A stretch of 64,000 nucleotides of DNA from Allium sativum. Taxonomy: Eukaryota > Streptophyta > Magnoliopsida > Asparagales > Amaryllidaceae. Made by a program: the position numbers and the translations under genes. Shown in pieces: positions 21,709-34,029 of the stretch (position 1 is the stretch's first letter; each line of letters opens with the position of its first letter). The notes under the pieces were generated by a model. The model ran no database searches. It was not told the origin of the DNA and saw nothing but the letters and a program-made list of their open reading frames with translations. Location of the stretch: the NCBI GenBank assembly GCA_030737875.1, contig JASFAX010000020.1, positions 29,774,688 to 29,838,687 of the forward strand. The letters run 5' to 3'.

Positions 21709-22765
21709 TGTTTGTCTGTTAAAAGACCGAGCCTTTGATAGAACTGCAAAACAAGCTCCCACGACATCTTATATGATCATACCTTTAACCCAAATTTGAC
21801 CAAATCAGGATTCCGGCGCAGAAGCAAAGGTCGGTCGTTCTCACTGGAACAAAGCCGCTCAAATACCAAAATAAAGCAAGTCGCCCATTCAACATAGGCC
21901 GCAGCGACCTCACAACATATCCATAAGGGTGAACGACGCCATATAAAGGCGACAAAAGGATGAACGCTCTCAAGCCAAGTTGGTCGGTCGTGCAGGGTAC
22001 AAAGGAGAATTGATTCCAGTCCCGCATTCTGGACTTATAAAGCTATCCAAAGCATTTGCTCTTGTAAACTCGCCTGCTCAGCTATCCGAAGAACTTGCTC
22101 CTGTGGAACCGCTCACATACGACAACTGGCTACAGCTACGGGCAGCTGGCTACAGATAGGCAGGTGTATGAGATGAGCAACCCGCATCCTGCATACACAT
22201 AATTCAGATCATTTCCTAAGGGGATCTCACCTATAAATACGTCACGGCTTCAACATAGAGGGGATCCAATCTTGGAAACCACAAAATGCTGCTATATTCT
22301 ATCATCAATCACTCCCAAAATATTCTGAAAAGGAATCATCATTTCCATGCCTCAAAGTTCCATTACTCATCTAGCCATGGCGTCGAGCACAATATTATAA
22401 TCAGGGGGACTAGAAATATCTACGTTCTCAAAAACTTACACATTCTTCTCCTCTGCAGATTCTACCATTCTCTTGCAAAACTCTAGGATTGACATGTGTG
22501 AATGAGAGTATGTTTATTGGACATAAAGATGTGTGAAAAAAGAGAGTTGATGTATTTTGCAATCCTCATTATAAGAATGCAAGCTATCTTCATAGTGGAT
22601 GCAGGCCTAGTTTACTGCTGAACCACTCTAAATCTTGTCTCTGTTTTAACTTCCTCACCTTTTATTTTTCAATTGTTGTTAATCACAGCTCTAGTTATTT
22701 CCTTGCCATATTGGAGAAGTGCAGCTTTAGTACCTTGGGTGTTAAGACCAATTTTAATGTAAACA
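21709..22765 (+). repeat. E3 5' LTR
   Basis: It begins TGTTTGTCTGTTAAAAG and ends ...AATGTAAACA. It aligns along its length with 29054-30108. TATA box CTATAAATAC at 22231-22240. Confidence 0.85.
22231..22240 (+). promoter_or_regulatory. TATA box of E3 5' LTR
   Basis: CTATAAATACGTCA lies ~520 bp into the LTR. The 3' LTR keeps TTATAAATACGTCA at about 29573. It fixes the sense direction of E3 as plus. Confidence 0.65.
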
Positions 22766-22786
22766 TTTTAGCACCCACTGTGGGGC
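22766..22786 (+). other. E3 primer binding region
   Basis: TTTTAGCACCCACTGTGGGG lies immediately inside the LTR. It resembles the (T)TTGGCGCCCACCGTGGGG sequence common at this place in Tat-type plant elements, with a few changes. The matching tRNA was not identified. Confidence 0.5.
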
Positions 22787-22840
22787 CGTATATAATTCTT
22801 TCCCAAATTGCAATCCGACGAAGATTTTCTGAGAAAAACT

Positions 22841-23630
22841 ATGCTTGGAATCATGAACACGCTGAAGGAACTTGCTAACAAAATCGACGGCGTCTTCGAT
22901 GTGGCCACGTCGTCTACCGCCCATTCCGAAGAAAAGAAACCATTAAAAGTCGAGGTGGCCTAACCAAGAGGGAATTGAAAGAAGCACAGACAGAGCTAAC
23001 AATTTAAATAACTATTGCAAACAACGCAACGATAAAGACGATTGAGTCGATTCTCATTATTCAAACCTCTATCGTAAAAGTCACACTAAGTGTCGCTAAC
23101 CTTCCATTCTCTCGAACAAGTCATGCAAGCGAAATAGAATTTTTTGCTAAACCAGAAAATTCTACTCAGAAACCTGCATGTCATGATTATGGGCCCTGGC
23201 GGAGACCCGGCAGGGAGAAAGGCACTCGCTCCGTAGATCATAATGAAAAACGAAAATATCTCTTAGGTATAGCAGGCGGATTTTCGGAAAGAAACAACAA
23301 AGGAAGAGCCAAACATCCTAAAAGGAAACCACGCCTTATAAGAATTCTGAATTCTCCTCCCTCAATGAAACCATAGGGAATATCTTCTTGGCAACTAAAA
23401 ACATGGAGAAGTATCCAGTTCCAGAACGAATGCAAGTCATGGATATTACCATAAAATTAGGAAGGTTCTGTCAATTCCACGACCAACCAGGACACGATAC
23501 TAACGAGTGCAGACACTTAAAGTCATTAGTCAAGGGGCTGGTCAGGGAGAACCGTCTACAACAATATGTGCAAGGCCATTGTCCTACTTCTCTACAAACA
23601 AGGGGCATCAAGCACCGAGAAAAGGCCTGA
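22841..23630 (+). pseudogene. E3 gag remnant
   Basis: A start-like ATG at 22841 begins a short frame soon stopped. The middle is degenerate. The recognisable part is 23388-23630, encoding a Gag C-terminal end with FCQFHDQPGHDTNEC, a non-canonical knuckle like the CRFHxDxGHDTxxC motif of Tat-type Gag, followed by HLKSLVKGLVRENRLQQYV. The capsid core and everything after it (protease, pol) are missing. Not functional as it stands. Confidence 0.65.
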
Positions 23631-24947
23631 ACTAGCTTGGAGCTAATACTTGGTTAAGGATCAGTAACTAGAGTCATGATTACAGAATTCTCGAACTAAA
23701 ATCCCTGTTACTCTGCTTTATAACTCCGTTTTTGCCTTGTTTACTTAAGAAATAGTAGTCGTTTTACCCTGCTTTGCCACTTTCTATATTCATGTTAATA
23801 TTTGACAATGGTTTACTAACAAATGTCTTGTATGAACGAAAATATCATGTGCTTATTTGAATACCATACTTATCGTTTCATGCTGAAAACTGATTTTTCA
23901 GAACATAGGCATGATAAAAGCAATTGATCATACCTATCCTAGTTGTGATGGGAGGATTCTCAAAGCACATTTTAAGCAAAGGACTTAAAAGCGCCCCAAA
24001 TAGCATGCGAACCAAGTTGGATTTATAAGCACATCGTCTCAATAGAACATGCCATTACAAATCAAATAACAAGTCAAAAGATGGTGCTTCCCTTAGCAAG
24101 CGCTTGCTGGAGAAACAGACATTATGCTTCAAGAAAGGTACAAGGGAAATGATAAAAATATCTCATGGATAAATACCTAGCCTGGAAGCTTCAGTCCTAG
24201 TGTCAGAAAGACAGGCAAAACACGCTGGAAGGACCAGCGCAAATCAGAAATCCTAGCCGACCAACAAGGTCTTTTTGGTTCTAGAAAAATTAGGACTAAC
24301 AAGACCAAACTTGGATGGAAAATTGGAACCCAGGACCTCCCATGGGGGCACCACAAAAAAGACACATAATAATCACGTGGTTTAAAAAAAAAAACCAATC
24401 ACCAAAAAAAAGAAAAGAAACTTATACAACCAAGTTAACAGGAGATGTGGTTGAACATCAACTCTAAAATCAAGAACCGATCAAATGAAGTCATGATTCA
24501 AATTAACAAAATTCTATGAAATTATAAAGAGCTTTGCTATGGGGACATCACCATTGTGTAAACATCATTAATGCCCACTCAAGACATACCACAGACTCAT
24601 CATAACTTTATTGCGAGAATTATTCGAACGATAAGATTCGCGCGGCCAACAAAATAAATTCTTCATGAAGTGCGATCACTCATAAGAGTGGGGTAATAAA
24701 ACTATTATAATATCCAAATGATACAAACATAAGTGCGCCAACATGAAAATATTAAGCGAGGGCCGACACTCGCACAAACAACCAGTCTAATTACATAATA
24801 GATAAAAGAAAACAGGTTGAAATCATACCACAAAAATAACAAACACTATTTCTTTAACAGGGAATGAAAAAGATGAACCAACTGTTCCGCTCTACTGATC
24901 TGCATATACAAAAGAGCCATCAGAGGAAACAGGCTGATGATTTCGGA
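23631..24947 (+). other. E3 interior without recognisable genes
   Basis: AT-rich sequence between the sense gag remnant and the 3' end of the antisense gene. Neither strand shows pol motifs. It probably holds the 3' untranslated region of the antisense gene. An A-rich tract lies near 24386-24420. Confidence 0.5.
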
Positions 24948-27940
24948 CTACTTGCAAGCTGGCTTCCTCTTGCATTCCAAAGTGGACACAACCTTGGTAT
25001 TCCAAACTTCGTCCTCATCTTTTGGTTCGGACACATTTGGTAAAGATGGGTCATACAACGAAGGTGTGATGAGAGTATTAGTGCTGGTAGATATTAAGAT
25101 GGAATCAATGGCCACAGGTTGAGCAGTAGTGCCGCAAGTAGATAAAAGAGGTGGTGAAAGCATACCTTAGTCAAGTGAATAACAAGCACGAGACTCAGCA
25201 ATCCTAGTTGAGGAAATAAGGAAATCCAAATCTGGGGCAGATTGATAGATATCATTTTTACCTGGAGTTACTGGTTATATATTGTCAATCCCGTGATCGT
25301 TCGCGTTTAAAGAAGTATTGCCGTGACTCGCGCACGGTTTAACAACATTTTCTTGAACTAGGTGCTCGATAGTGACACCCAAGGTAGAGCGGTCTATGGG
25401 GGGAATATGAGAACTCGAAATGTCAATTCCGATGGAATTGGGTGGGACACAAGAAATGGTAGCATCTGAATTTTCCCTCCTAAACGATTGAGCTCGCTCA
25501 TTCGCCAATATCATCCTGCCTTCAATCAGAGCCTTGTGGTCCTCTCCTTTTAAGAGCCGCTCTTGAAGGAATTCATCATCAGCATTTCTGGAATACGAAA
25601 GTACCTGTTCCCAAACCAGAGCCAGAGTTCGCGGAAAATCCTTTTTTAGATAACTTAAACTTTCGCGACTCTTGACACTGCAAACATAGAATTGAAACAA
25701 AGTATTGCCAGTCCTGATTCTGGATTCATCAAGATCTTTATGCAACCAGATTTTATCTTCCTTGAGGGTTCTAAGGGTCTCATTCTGAGAAGCAATATTG
25801 CCCTCGAGAGCCATATTCTCCTGTTTAAAAGAAATCAAAGCCCGCTTTTCTAAGGCCAAGTGGCACTCAGCAAGTTCTTGTGCAGATTGAGTTTCTTGAA
25901 GTCGCGCTCGAACATCCTCCTGCTCCTTCTTAAGCTCGACATTTCTGGCCTCTGTGTTATTCACTTTAACGCTCCCGTTCTTCAAAGAATTAATTTCAGA
26001 CTCTTGGGATCTAATCAGGTGGATCAGACTAGCTTTATCGTTCTCTAAGATCTCAATATGGTCAAGGTGCCAAGCATTCATTTTCGGGAATTCATAGCCG
26101 AATTTAGCCCAATATTCTAGTCGCCTATCAATGTTATTCATGGCTAGATTCAGCTAAGTTTCATGTTGGTTCTTAACAGTGTAAAGCTGATTGATCGTAC
26201 AATCTTTTACAACATCTAACTCTTAACGGCATCTCGCCTATCATTTGGATGTAAATCCAAGCCATAATACATTTCTCTTAAGTCCCAACCACTGAAGCGA
26301 TCCTTAAGCGTTAGGTTTTCGGGGGAAACCTTATAAGGTGGACAATCACATATCATCTAAATTTGAGTAGAGGTCGGAACAATAGATCTTTCGGAAGATT
26401 CGGCTGATGTGGGCACTTCTGAGCCTCATACTTAATTCGGTCGATCCAACCATTTTTTCCTTCTCTTCCTTCTATGAGATGTTTACCTTTGTTGTCTTTG
26501 GCCAGCGTCTTAGCACGGTCAAGTCCTCCGCACCTTAAAGAATCAACCATTGGAATTTCAGAGGTACATCGAACCTAAGAACTTGAAGACAACTGGGAAT
26601 GCTTTGGATGACAGGAAAGACAAGATTGTAAGAGACTTTGTGGATCGGTAAGTTCATCTTGTTTAGAGAAGCCATCCGATAATGAATAATTCAGCTGAAG
26701 CATAAAATATGTGTTCAGCAAGCATTCAGAAATCATAAGATTTATGTGAAATTATGTTGCGAATAAGATATTATCCGAACTAGTTTCAAGAGAAGTTATG
26801 AAAGCCCGGGCTTTCCCGAGATGCTGAATATGTTCTCGGGTTCCTCCTATATTAGGTATCACGGGATCAGACATCACAACGTCACCCTGACTCAAATATT
26901 TGGAGGTGTCCAAATCCCAAAGGCCTCCAAAAGTCCCTGAGAAACATTCCACCTGAGTAATAGGGTGAGCAAAACTTTCGGCGGTCGTTCCAGAAATTAC
27001 ATCAGTCCTCAAACCATCCATATTCTCATCGACCCTCCTATCATTCCCGTCGGAAATCAAAGGAGAAGCTCGACCACTTACATAAAGGGTTAGACGTTTC
27101 TTTTTAGTAAGAGGCTTGCCAATGGAACATTGAGAATGAACCAAAGTCTTTTTAAAAATCGTGTAGAGTGAATCAGCTGGTACTTGCAGAGATTTTCCTT
27201 TGAATGCAACGTCTGTCCACCCCTTTCTTTTGGGTCAAGAAAAATCAAAGAAGTTAGAAGAGCTTGGTCTAAGGTAAAACCCACAACAGAAGGAATCACT
27301 ATAAGAATCAGAAAGAAAGCGAAATGAGAAAGATAAAGGAGCAAGAATTCTAAAAGGAAATGCGTAATTACCTCCTTCTGCCCATCGCCCATAGAATTTA
27401 AAAAGACACCGGATGAAGAAATATTGATCCGGGAATCCCTTAGCACCGTCCGCCAGACCAGTAATAATTCTACCATGCTTACCTTCCATAAATCGGAAAG
27501 AACGACTGTCCACCTCCCTTCTTTTAAAAGATTATAAAGAAAAAAATGTCCGCAAACGTAGGTTCTTGCTGCTAGACTTTCATAAAGAGTATGTACAACC
27601 CAAGCAAAATTTTATACTCAATAAAGTGCAGCTGATATGGGGCAATGGCCTGGTGCCGCAAAAACAGACTCTAAGTAAGGACTAAGTGGAGTAATTACCC
27701 CACTAGACAACATATGATAATTGACTGTCACATACCTAGACGGCGGATGATCGATCGATTCTTCCTTTCTTGGAAATTTGGCTTTGTCTTTTGAAAACCC
27801 AAAGTGATCACACATTTGTAAATTCTAATCAAAAGAAAGCGTCGATTTGCGGCAACCAACAAGCACACTTTCGAGAAAGCAAGGTTGAGGACAAGGCTGT
27901 CTAACAACCAAGTTAGAACCAGTATCCAGGGCAACCTCAA
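24948..27940 (-). pseudogene. Antisense multi-exon gene in E3 (transposon domain plus coiled coil)
   Basis: Reading leftward, the first exon near 27815-27618 encodes RYVTVNYHMLSSGVITPL and a Pro-rich continuation, like the start of the plant 'putative gypsy-type transposon' domain. A second exon (about 27513-27372) encodes SFRFMEGKHGRIITGLADG, then DQYFFIRCLFKFYGRWAEGG, and ends at a GTAATT donor. Later coding blocks are 27144-26752 and 26550-26210. The last frame, 26141-24948, is one phase of nearly 400 codons interrupted by stops near 25272 and 25172. Its start is a Glu/Leu/Lys/Gln-rich coiled coil (LENDKASLIHLIRSQESEI and onward). The gene lies opposite to the LTR transcript. The E6 ORF shares the domain order and the intron after the RW motif. 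Function unknown, and this copy has lesions. Confidence 0.6.
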
Positions 27941-29037
27941 TTGCCTGATCCAAGCCCTTCCATACTCCAGACTTGATGATTTAACTGGGGTTTAGATGAA
28001 CTAGTAGTCAGTTTAAATTTCAACATAGATAAGTATGCTTAAAAAAGAAATTACAACTTGAATTGCTAGTAATTAAAAGGAAGCATCTCTAGATAGATAC
28101 ACCTTCAAAATAAAATAGTTAGTCATACCTAATAATGAGTATTTACTGGTAATATAACTGCATCAAGGAAGAATTATAAATTCAAAAGTGTAAGAAAAAC
28201 AGGCTCTGATTTGATCGGCTGCAATTATTAATTGCACATACCAAAAGAATAGTGAGAGGGGAAGAGCAGAAATATTGTTATAACATAAGTATTCCATCAA
28301 ACATACGGTAAAGGCACGATGAATTAGGAAATATCATTTCATAGGAATTTCAGTAAGCAACCGGCTAGCATAAGAGGCCAAAAAATTTATTGCATAAGTC
28401 AGAACTGCCAGAAGGTTCTAAGTGAAATCCGAGTACATATTGAGTCAAATCCACACTTCTCAAACATCACAACCATTCATGTTCAAGAAATTTAATTTTT
28501 ACCAATTGAGAACCCTCTTTTACAAAACCAAGCGAATTAACTCATAATCAGAGTTTAATGGAAGAAATTTCACTTACAGTCGAACAGGAGAAATTCTGTT
28601 CGAAAAAGGAGTGCTATAGCTGAAAACAAAGCTGAAGTAAACCCTTAACCAAAAAAGGTCGGGTGAAACTATCAATCAAGCAAAGAAAATAAGAATTTCA
28701 AGAAGCAACAACGGAGTCTTCTATAATGAAATCGCCATTGAGATAGGATTATCAGAGAAATATAAAAGTGGGAAAATGAGGAGACAATATTTAAAGAGGA
28801 CCAGAAGGCTTCTTTTTAATGGTATGACAGCTCAGTCAAAACCAAGTGATCCGGTTTAACGTACCCGGAAAAAGTTCTGCTAGATTTTCGTAGGCAAGTA
28901 ATCGCAGAAATGTTTAAATTTTGAAAACATAAGTTATTGATAAGGGTGCCTATTTTGCAGAACGTTGAATTAAATCCATCCAGCGGTATTGTTTATCATT
29001 ACTTCGAAAAATGTAGTTTTTGGTTTTAAAAACTACA
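27941..29037 (-). other. Possible promoter/leader of the E3 antisense gene
   Basis: About 1.1 kb without pol or other recognisable coding sequence. On the minus strand a TTTAAATATT motif near 28788 and a TTTATATTT motif near 28760 could act as TATA boxes for the antisense gene. This rests only on position and AT content. Confidence 0.3.
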
Positions 29038-29053
29038 AACATCGAGGGGCAAA
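29038..29053 (+). other. E3 polypurine tract
   Basis: ACATCGAGGGGCAAA directly abuts the 3' LTR. E6 has TTCGAGGGGGCAAAA at the equivalent place on its own sense strand, which links the two elements. Confidence 0.75.
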
Positions 29054-30108
29054 CTTTTATCTGTCAAAAGACCAAGCCTGTGATAGAACTGCAAAACAAG
29101 CTCCCGCGACATCTTATATGATCCAACCTTCAGCCAAAGTTTGACGCAAAAACATGATTAAGGCGTGGAAGCAAAGGCAAGTCATTCTTACAGGAACAAA
29201 GCTGCTCAGCAAAATAAAGCAAGTCGCCCATTCAACAAAGGCAGGAACGACCTCACAACATAGCTATTAGGGTAAACGGCGCCATACAAAGGCAGCAAAA
29301 GGACGAACGCCCTTGAGCCAAGAAGGTCCATCGTGCAGGGTACAAAGGAGAATTGATTCCAGTCCTGCATTCTGCTCTTATAAAACTACCAAAGTGTTCG
29401 CACCTGTAAAGTTGCCCGCTCAGCTATCCTAAGCACTCGCTCCTCTGGAATCGCTCGCACATGACAACTAGATAAAGCTATGGACAGCTGGCTACAAATA
29501 GGCAAGGGTATGGGTTGAGCAACCTGCAGCCTGCATATACAAATTTTAGATCACTTCCTAAGGGTAGCTCATTTATAAATACGTCATAGCTGCAAACATA
29601 GAGGGGATCCCATCTTGGAAACCACAAAGTGCTGCTACATTCTATCCTCAATCATTCCTTAAACATTCTGAAAAGGAATCATCATTTCCATGCCTCGAAG
29701 TTCCATCACTCATCTGGCCATGGCGTCGAGCACAATCTTATAATCAAGGGAAACAGAAATATCTACATTCTCAATCACTTACTCATCCTTCTCCTCTTCT
29801 GATTCTACCATTCTCTTGCAAAACTCCAGGTTTGAAACATGTGAGTGAGAACATGTTGATTGGACATAAAGATGTATGAAAAGAGAGAGTTGATATATTC
29901 TACAATCCGCATTATAAGAATACAAGCTATCTTCATAGTGGACGCATGACTAGTTTACCGCCGAACCACTCTATATCTCATCTCTGTTTTAACTTTCTCG
30001 CATTTTCATTTACAATTGTTGGTAAACACAACTCCATATATTTCCTTACCACTTTGGTGAAGTACAGCTTTAGTTCCTTGGATGTTTAGAACAATATTGG
30101 TGTAAATA
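29054..30108 (+). repeat. E3 3' LTR
   Basis: It aligns with 21709-22765. Its edges have mutated (CTTTTATC start, ...GTAAATA end), but position, the purine tract and the target duplication fix them. Confidence 0.85.
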
Positions 30109-30113
30109 GAAAT
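30109..30113 (+). repeat. E3 right target-site duplication GAAAT
   Basis: Identical to 21704-21708. Confidence 0.8.
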
Positions 30114-30623
30114 TATTTAAACTTCGTTCGTTGATGATGTATTTTTGTGTATGAATATTGTGTTATATAATGAGTTGGTTGATAAATATATTTACTTGCT
30201 GCTAATAAGCATGTGCATGAATATTATGCTATGTAAATGTTGTGGTAGATGCAAAAACGTTGTGATATGTGGAAAACTTCAGTGATAGTAAAGAGCATGT
30301 AAACCTCTAGAAATGTTGTGATATGTGGCAAAACGCTGTGATAATAAAGAACATGTAAACTTCCAGAAATCCTGTGATATGTTGCAAAACGGCATAGAAA
30401 AGGGAAGATGATAGCATTTCTGGAACAATATAAAATGCTATATAAACTTAACGACAACATAAATTGCAACACTGTAGTATGTCATTTTTCTATAGCATTT
30501 GCAAAGTATTATGATATTTCCATGATCTATAATAATGTGTTGGTAGACAGCGTTGATCAAAAAGCTGTTATAGGATACGACAGCATTTTTTCAACCCTGT
30601 TAATGAGAATATTTTTTGTAGTG
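30114..30623 (+). mobile_element. End of a CACTA-type DNA transposon
   Basis: The right edge ends GAGAATATTTTTTGTAGTG at 30605-30623, which on the other strand reads CACTACAAAAAATATTCTC, the typical terminus of plant CACTA (En/Spm) transposons. Inside it lie three 56-bp units starting near 30259, 30315 and 30371 (TTGTGATATGT.GCAAAAC and CATGTAAAC.TC.AGAAAT), a plausible sub-terminal repeat. No transposase was found. The other end was not found; 21605-21703 may be part of it, split off by E3. Confidence 0.6.
30259..30395 (+). repeat. Three 56-bp sub-terminal repeats
   Basis: Units start at 30259, 30315 and 30371; the last is partial. They share TGTGATATGT and AAAAC. They lie within 370 bp of the CACTA-type terminus. 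Confidence 0.7.
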
Positions 30624-31734
30624 TAAAACACCACCCAAATCTAAATTGACCCAATCGAGGAAGATGCGTTAAAACAACGTGAGGGTAAGAGTCTTATGAT
30701 CTCATTTGACCAAAATGAGAAAGGAAACATTGCCCCTGACGTTATGAAAGAAACCGTGCAGGTCGAGGAGGACGAAACTACTTCATATACCAATTCAGAC
30801 TTGATGAAGGGGACTAAACAACCTGGAGAGGTCGGAGTAACTTCTAGGGACAATTTAAGTACTGAGAATTGTGATGAGAATCTAATTGTTCAGGATAGTC
30901 AAGGAGAATGTATTTAAGACACTTTTACGAATCTGAGTGACCTTAGCTACATAAAATAACTCATCCTAGATGATAATTTAACTTCGGATCCATCAGCAAT
31001 AGTTGTGAAAATTTAAACTACAACATATTCAGCTTGAGATCCTCCTCTAGTGAAAACAGTCGCAGGCGTAGGAATTAACTTAGATGTACCTCTCGAGATT
31101 GGTTCGTTATTAGATACCTACTAGCAAATGCTTTTCTTAGGCTATAAGTTTCCAATACTCTGCATAAACCCCTTTAATATTTTTGAATTAAGTACTGAGA
31201 TTTTGTTCTGTCTTTCATCCAAGTTCGGAATGGGACATTCATCCATGGAGAATTTTGAACAAAGCACCAAGTAATACAATCCCAAGAGTCTTCTAAGAAA
31301 CTGGTCTTCTCAACACTCAAAGCAGTCTCAACGTTCGCAACCTCCCCACTAGCCTCAACAAACTCGCGATCTTATTAAGACTGATCAGCAAAGGAAATGG
31401 AGATATGACCACCTTGATATATTGGAAGCCAAGAGGAGGGAAAAAAGGAAAAGAAAAAAAAAGAAAATAGAAAAGAAGATAAACAAGGGTGATAAAGCAA
31501 GGTTGAGTCTCGGAAGTGTCACAAGTCGGACAATCTTTAAATTTTATATATTCAAATTACTGGCGGTCAAGTGTCTTTGGCATCCCTATTTGTTACTCCC
31601 ACTCCTGCTGACCTTGAGACGATTATAAATGGGCCTCGTTATGTTCCTGGTCCAGCCTGCTTTAGCCTCCCTGATCAGTTCCCGGCCTGTCCTGGTCCAA
31701 CCAACTTTAGCCTCCCTGATCAATTCCCGGCCTG
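30624..31734 (+). pseudogene. Degenerate coding-like region, unidentified
   Basis: Plus-strand open pieces include 30696-30917 (acidic, with VQVEEDETTSYTNSDLMKGT) and a stretch before 31735 containing TPTPADLETIINGPRYVPGP and a doubled FSLPDQFPA. Codon-like texture and charged peptides suggest an old gene or transposon ORF broken by stops, but I recognise no family. Confidence 0.35.
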
Positions 31735-31735
31735 A
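31645..31735 (+). repeat. Tandem duplication of ~45 bp
   Basis: Two adjacent copies of CCTGGTCCA.CC..CTTTAG followed by CCTCCCTGATCA.TTCCCGG. Both are open in the same frame and encode a repeated FSLPDQFPA. Confidence 0.8.
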
Positions 31736-32080
31736 TGTCTAAGAGGAAAGTATCCCAGTTTATACATATACCTTCTGACATGCAGGACATTCTTGATGAA
31801 TTAGATACCTTGAACGGTTTTATGTTTACACAATTTGAATACACCAAGAGTCAGCTCAAAGTTAGGTTAGATAAGATTAAAGGTCATGCTGAGAAGCAGT
31901 TCGGCGAATGGTATATTTTTTCACATGAACTCCAAAGGGTTAATGGAGTCAGCATCGATCTAATTCCCACAATAGGGAAATAGATGAGCTAATCAGGGTT
32001 TTTAATTCATCGAAGAAAACTATTGCATCTTCTGCTTAAAGAGATATGGATCTAGCAGGATTAGAAGCTGAGGTTAATAG
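31735..32080 (+). pseudogene. Frame-shifted ORF remnant, unidentified
   Basis: An ATG frame of 82 codons (31735-31983) encodes a mixed-charge helical peptide (DILDELDTLNGFMFTQFEYT, then QLKVRLDKIKGHAEKQFGEW). After its stop another frame continues in similar style (REIDELIRVFNSSKKTIASS, a stop, then DLAGLEAEVNS) up to 32080, where an LTR begins. It looks like one protein broken by a frameshift and then by the insertion. Family unknown. Confidence 0.35.
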
Positions 32081-32148
32081 TGTAACAGCCTGCATTTAAT
32101 ATATCGGAAGATCGTAAAATATTTTTATTTTATTCCTTGAGGGTTGGA
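32081..32148 (+). repeat. Left piece of an E1-type LTR, split by E4
   Basis: TGTAACAGCCTGCATTTAAT, then ATATCGGAAGATCG, follows the E1 LTR start (TGTAAC.ACCCGTATTCTATATATCGAAAGATCG). The piece ends with TTGGA (32144-32148), the left target duplication of E4, and resumes at 42480. Confidence 0.75.
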
Positions 32149-34029
32149 TGTAACGGCACGATTTTCGATGCCTCGAAAGTCGTGTCATTGTTGAAAGAAT
32201 TTAGAAGGTGAGATAGAAAAGGTAGAACTAATAGAATAGAAGAGTAAGAAGAACATCAGAATTACACAGCGGAATTAATCTCACATCGGAATTTCACAAA
32301 ATACATTATATATTACAATACAGGGTCTGCTACATCATAATACATCATCATAATACAATACCACAGTACAACAACATAATTATACATCATGATTAGGATA
32401 ATACAGATGTCAAAATGGATCTTGAAATATATATACTACTAGGGTTCTTGAACTTGAACTTCATCAGATTCCACTTGCCTACCTTGGCTACTTGTCTACT
32501 CATAATAAATATTATGAGTACCCTGGAGTTTAGGAAACACAGGAAATAAACTCTGGGTCAGTCAGGGGACTAGTGTGAGTAAACACAGTAAAAAGATGTA
32601 AATAGTGAAATAAGAGATAAGGTTTTCCCGTTTTGAACAGATTCATATACCTTAGAAATCTTTAGGCCAATCCATAATTAATATATCGATAGTGACCCGA
32701 GTATTTTATATCAAAACGTCTATAGTTTTGTCAAACAAATAACCATCTAGTGAAACGCTTGCATATCACGTTCACATATATAGTATAAAATCATAAACCA
32801 CAGGGCTCTAATTGGAGATTGGATTCCAACAGACAAGGTATGGGAGCACCTACCGATCTGTGTACTCTAGAGGGTATACACTGCAGGTTCAACAAGAACG
32901 TCTTGCAACCCGACCACACATGACCGACCACTCATTTAGCTTGAGTATATCGAATATATTATCACCCCATAGTGGTAGCTAGCCAACCATTCCGAAAGCT
33001 GTAGCAGCGAAATATAGATTTAAGTAACAAATAGGAATTTCTCTAGATGGTGATAATACACCTTGCTTGGGAATGACCCAACTGGCCATGCAGCCTAGCC
33101 CAACTTTTGTTACCTCCTGGTTGTGAGGTTTTGAGGTCACATTTATCCTTCTGACAGATTTCTCTTCAATTACTTTGAATGCCACATTGTCATATCAGTC
33201 AGAAACACTCATTCGATTACCCAAATATATTACGGGTAATAAAGCTAAAAGAAACAAATTTCTCCGCTACCTACGTAATATACTTAAGTAAATTCGATGT
33301 GTAGAATCTAGCCGACATACAATGTCAAACACCCGTCCATTCGGGTTTGTCCTGGGATTGAACAGACCGAAGATATTTTATAAAATTGTTCTTGCATCTT
33401 GTTGACTTCATCATTCTGATATGCGTCGTATACTTTGAATCGAAGTGGAATATTTATCCCGGACTCTTCGCAACGATGTACGAATATCTTTTACAGTCGA
33501 TAAACGTTTATCGGTTTAATCTGATTCTTTATTCAGTCTACTGTTGAATTATAATTAAAAATGGTGTTTGGTTTCCTGGTTCATCACATAATAGTTTAAT
33601 TATCCTTTAAAAATAAGCAGTCAAGGTGTATGGGTTTTACACAGTGTTTTGTTCAGTTTTAATCATCATCTGGGATTGAATAAGTAATGCATGTGCTTCG
33701 CACACGACATTTTTACTTCTTTTATCATTGCTGTTCAGATGATGTTCAAACTTTTTATTCCCCTTTTAAATCATCCCCTTATGTTTACTAAATTATAAGT
33801 AATTTAAATTAATAATTTAAATTAATTATTCACTTGTTATTTATAATTCAAAACTGATCGAACTTCTACCGTCGAACTTTTCGTCTTGATCTTCTGCTCC
33901 TTCTTTCCACTTACCTTCGACTAAATTAAATAAAAACTCTCTTTTTATTTATTTAATTAATTTATTTCTAAATTTTATTTATTTCAAATTCTGAATTTAA
34001 AACTGTTTAAATTTAAAATATCGTTCCGA

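Larger units (their letters stand above)
21709..30108 (+). mobile_element. E3: non-autonomous gypsy-type element with antisense gene
   Basis: Complete insertion of 8.4 kb with matching ~1.06 kb LTRs and GAAAT duplications. The plus-strand interior holds a primer-site region (22766), a gag remnant (to 23630) and a purine tract GAGGGGCAAA (29044-29053). I found no RT, RNase H or integrase motif on either strand, so pol is absent. About 3 kb of the interior (24948-27940) instead carries a multi-exon ORF on the minus strand. The LTR inner edges and purine tract resemble those of the plant Tat-type gypsy lineage, where extra antisense ORFs are known. The lineage call is from memory, not from a tree. 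Confidence 0.85.

Noticed and set aside
23388..29053. Hidden pol gene in E3
   Set aside because: I looked on both strands for VDYR, (F/Y)xDD, HKSLKYL and [11 protein letters not shown] motifs and found none.
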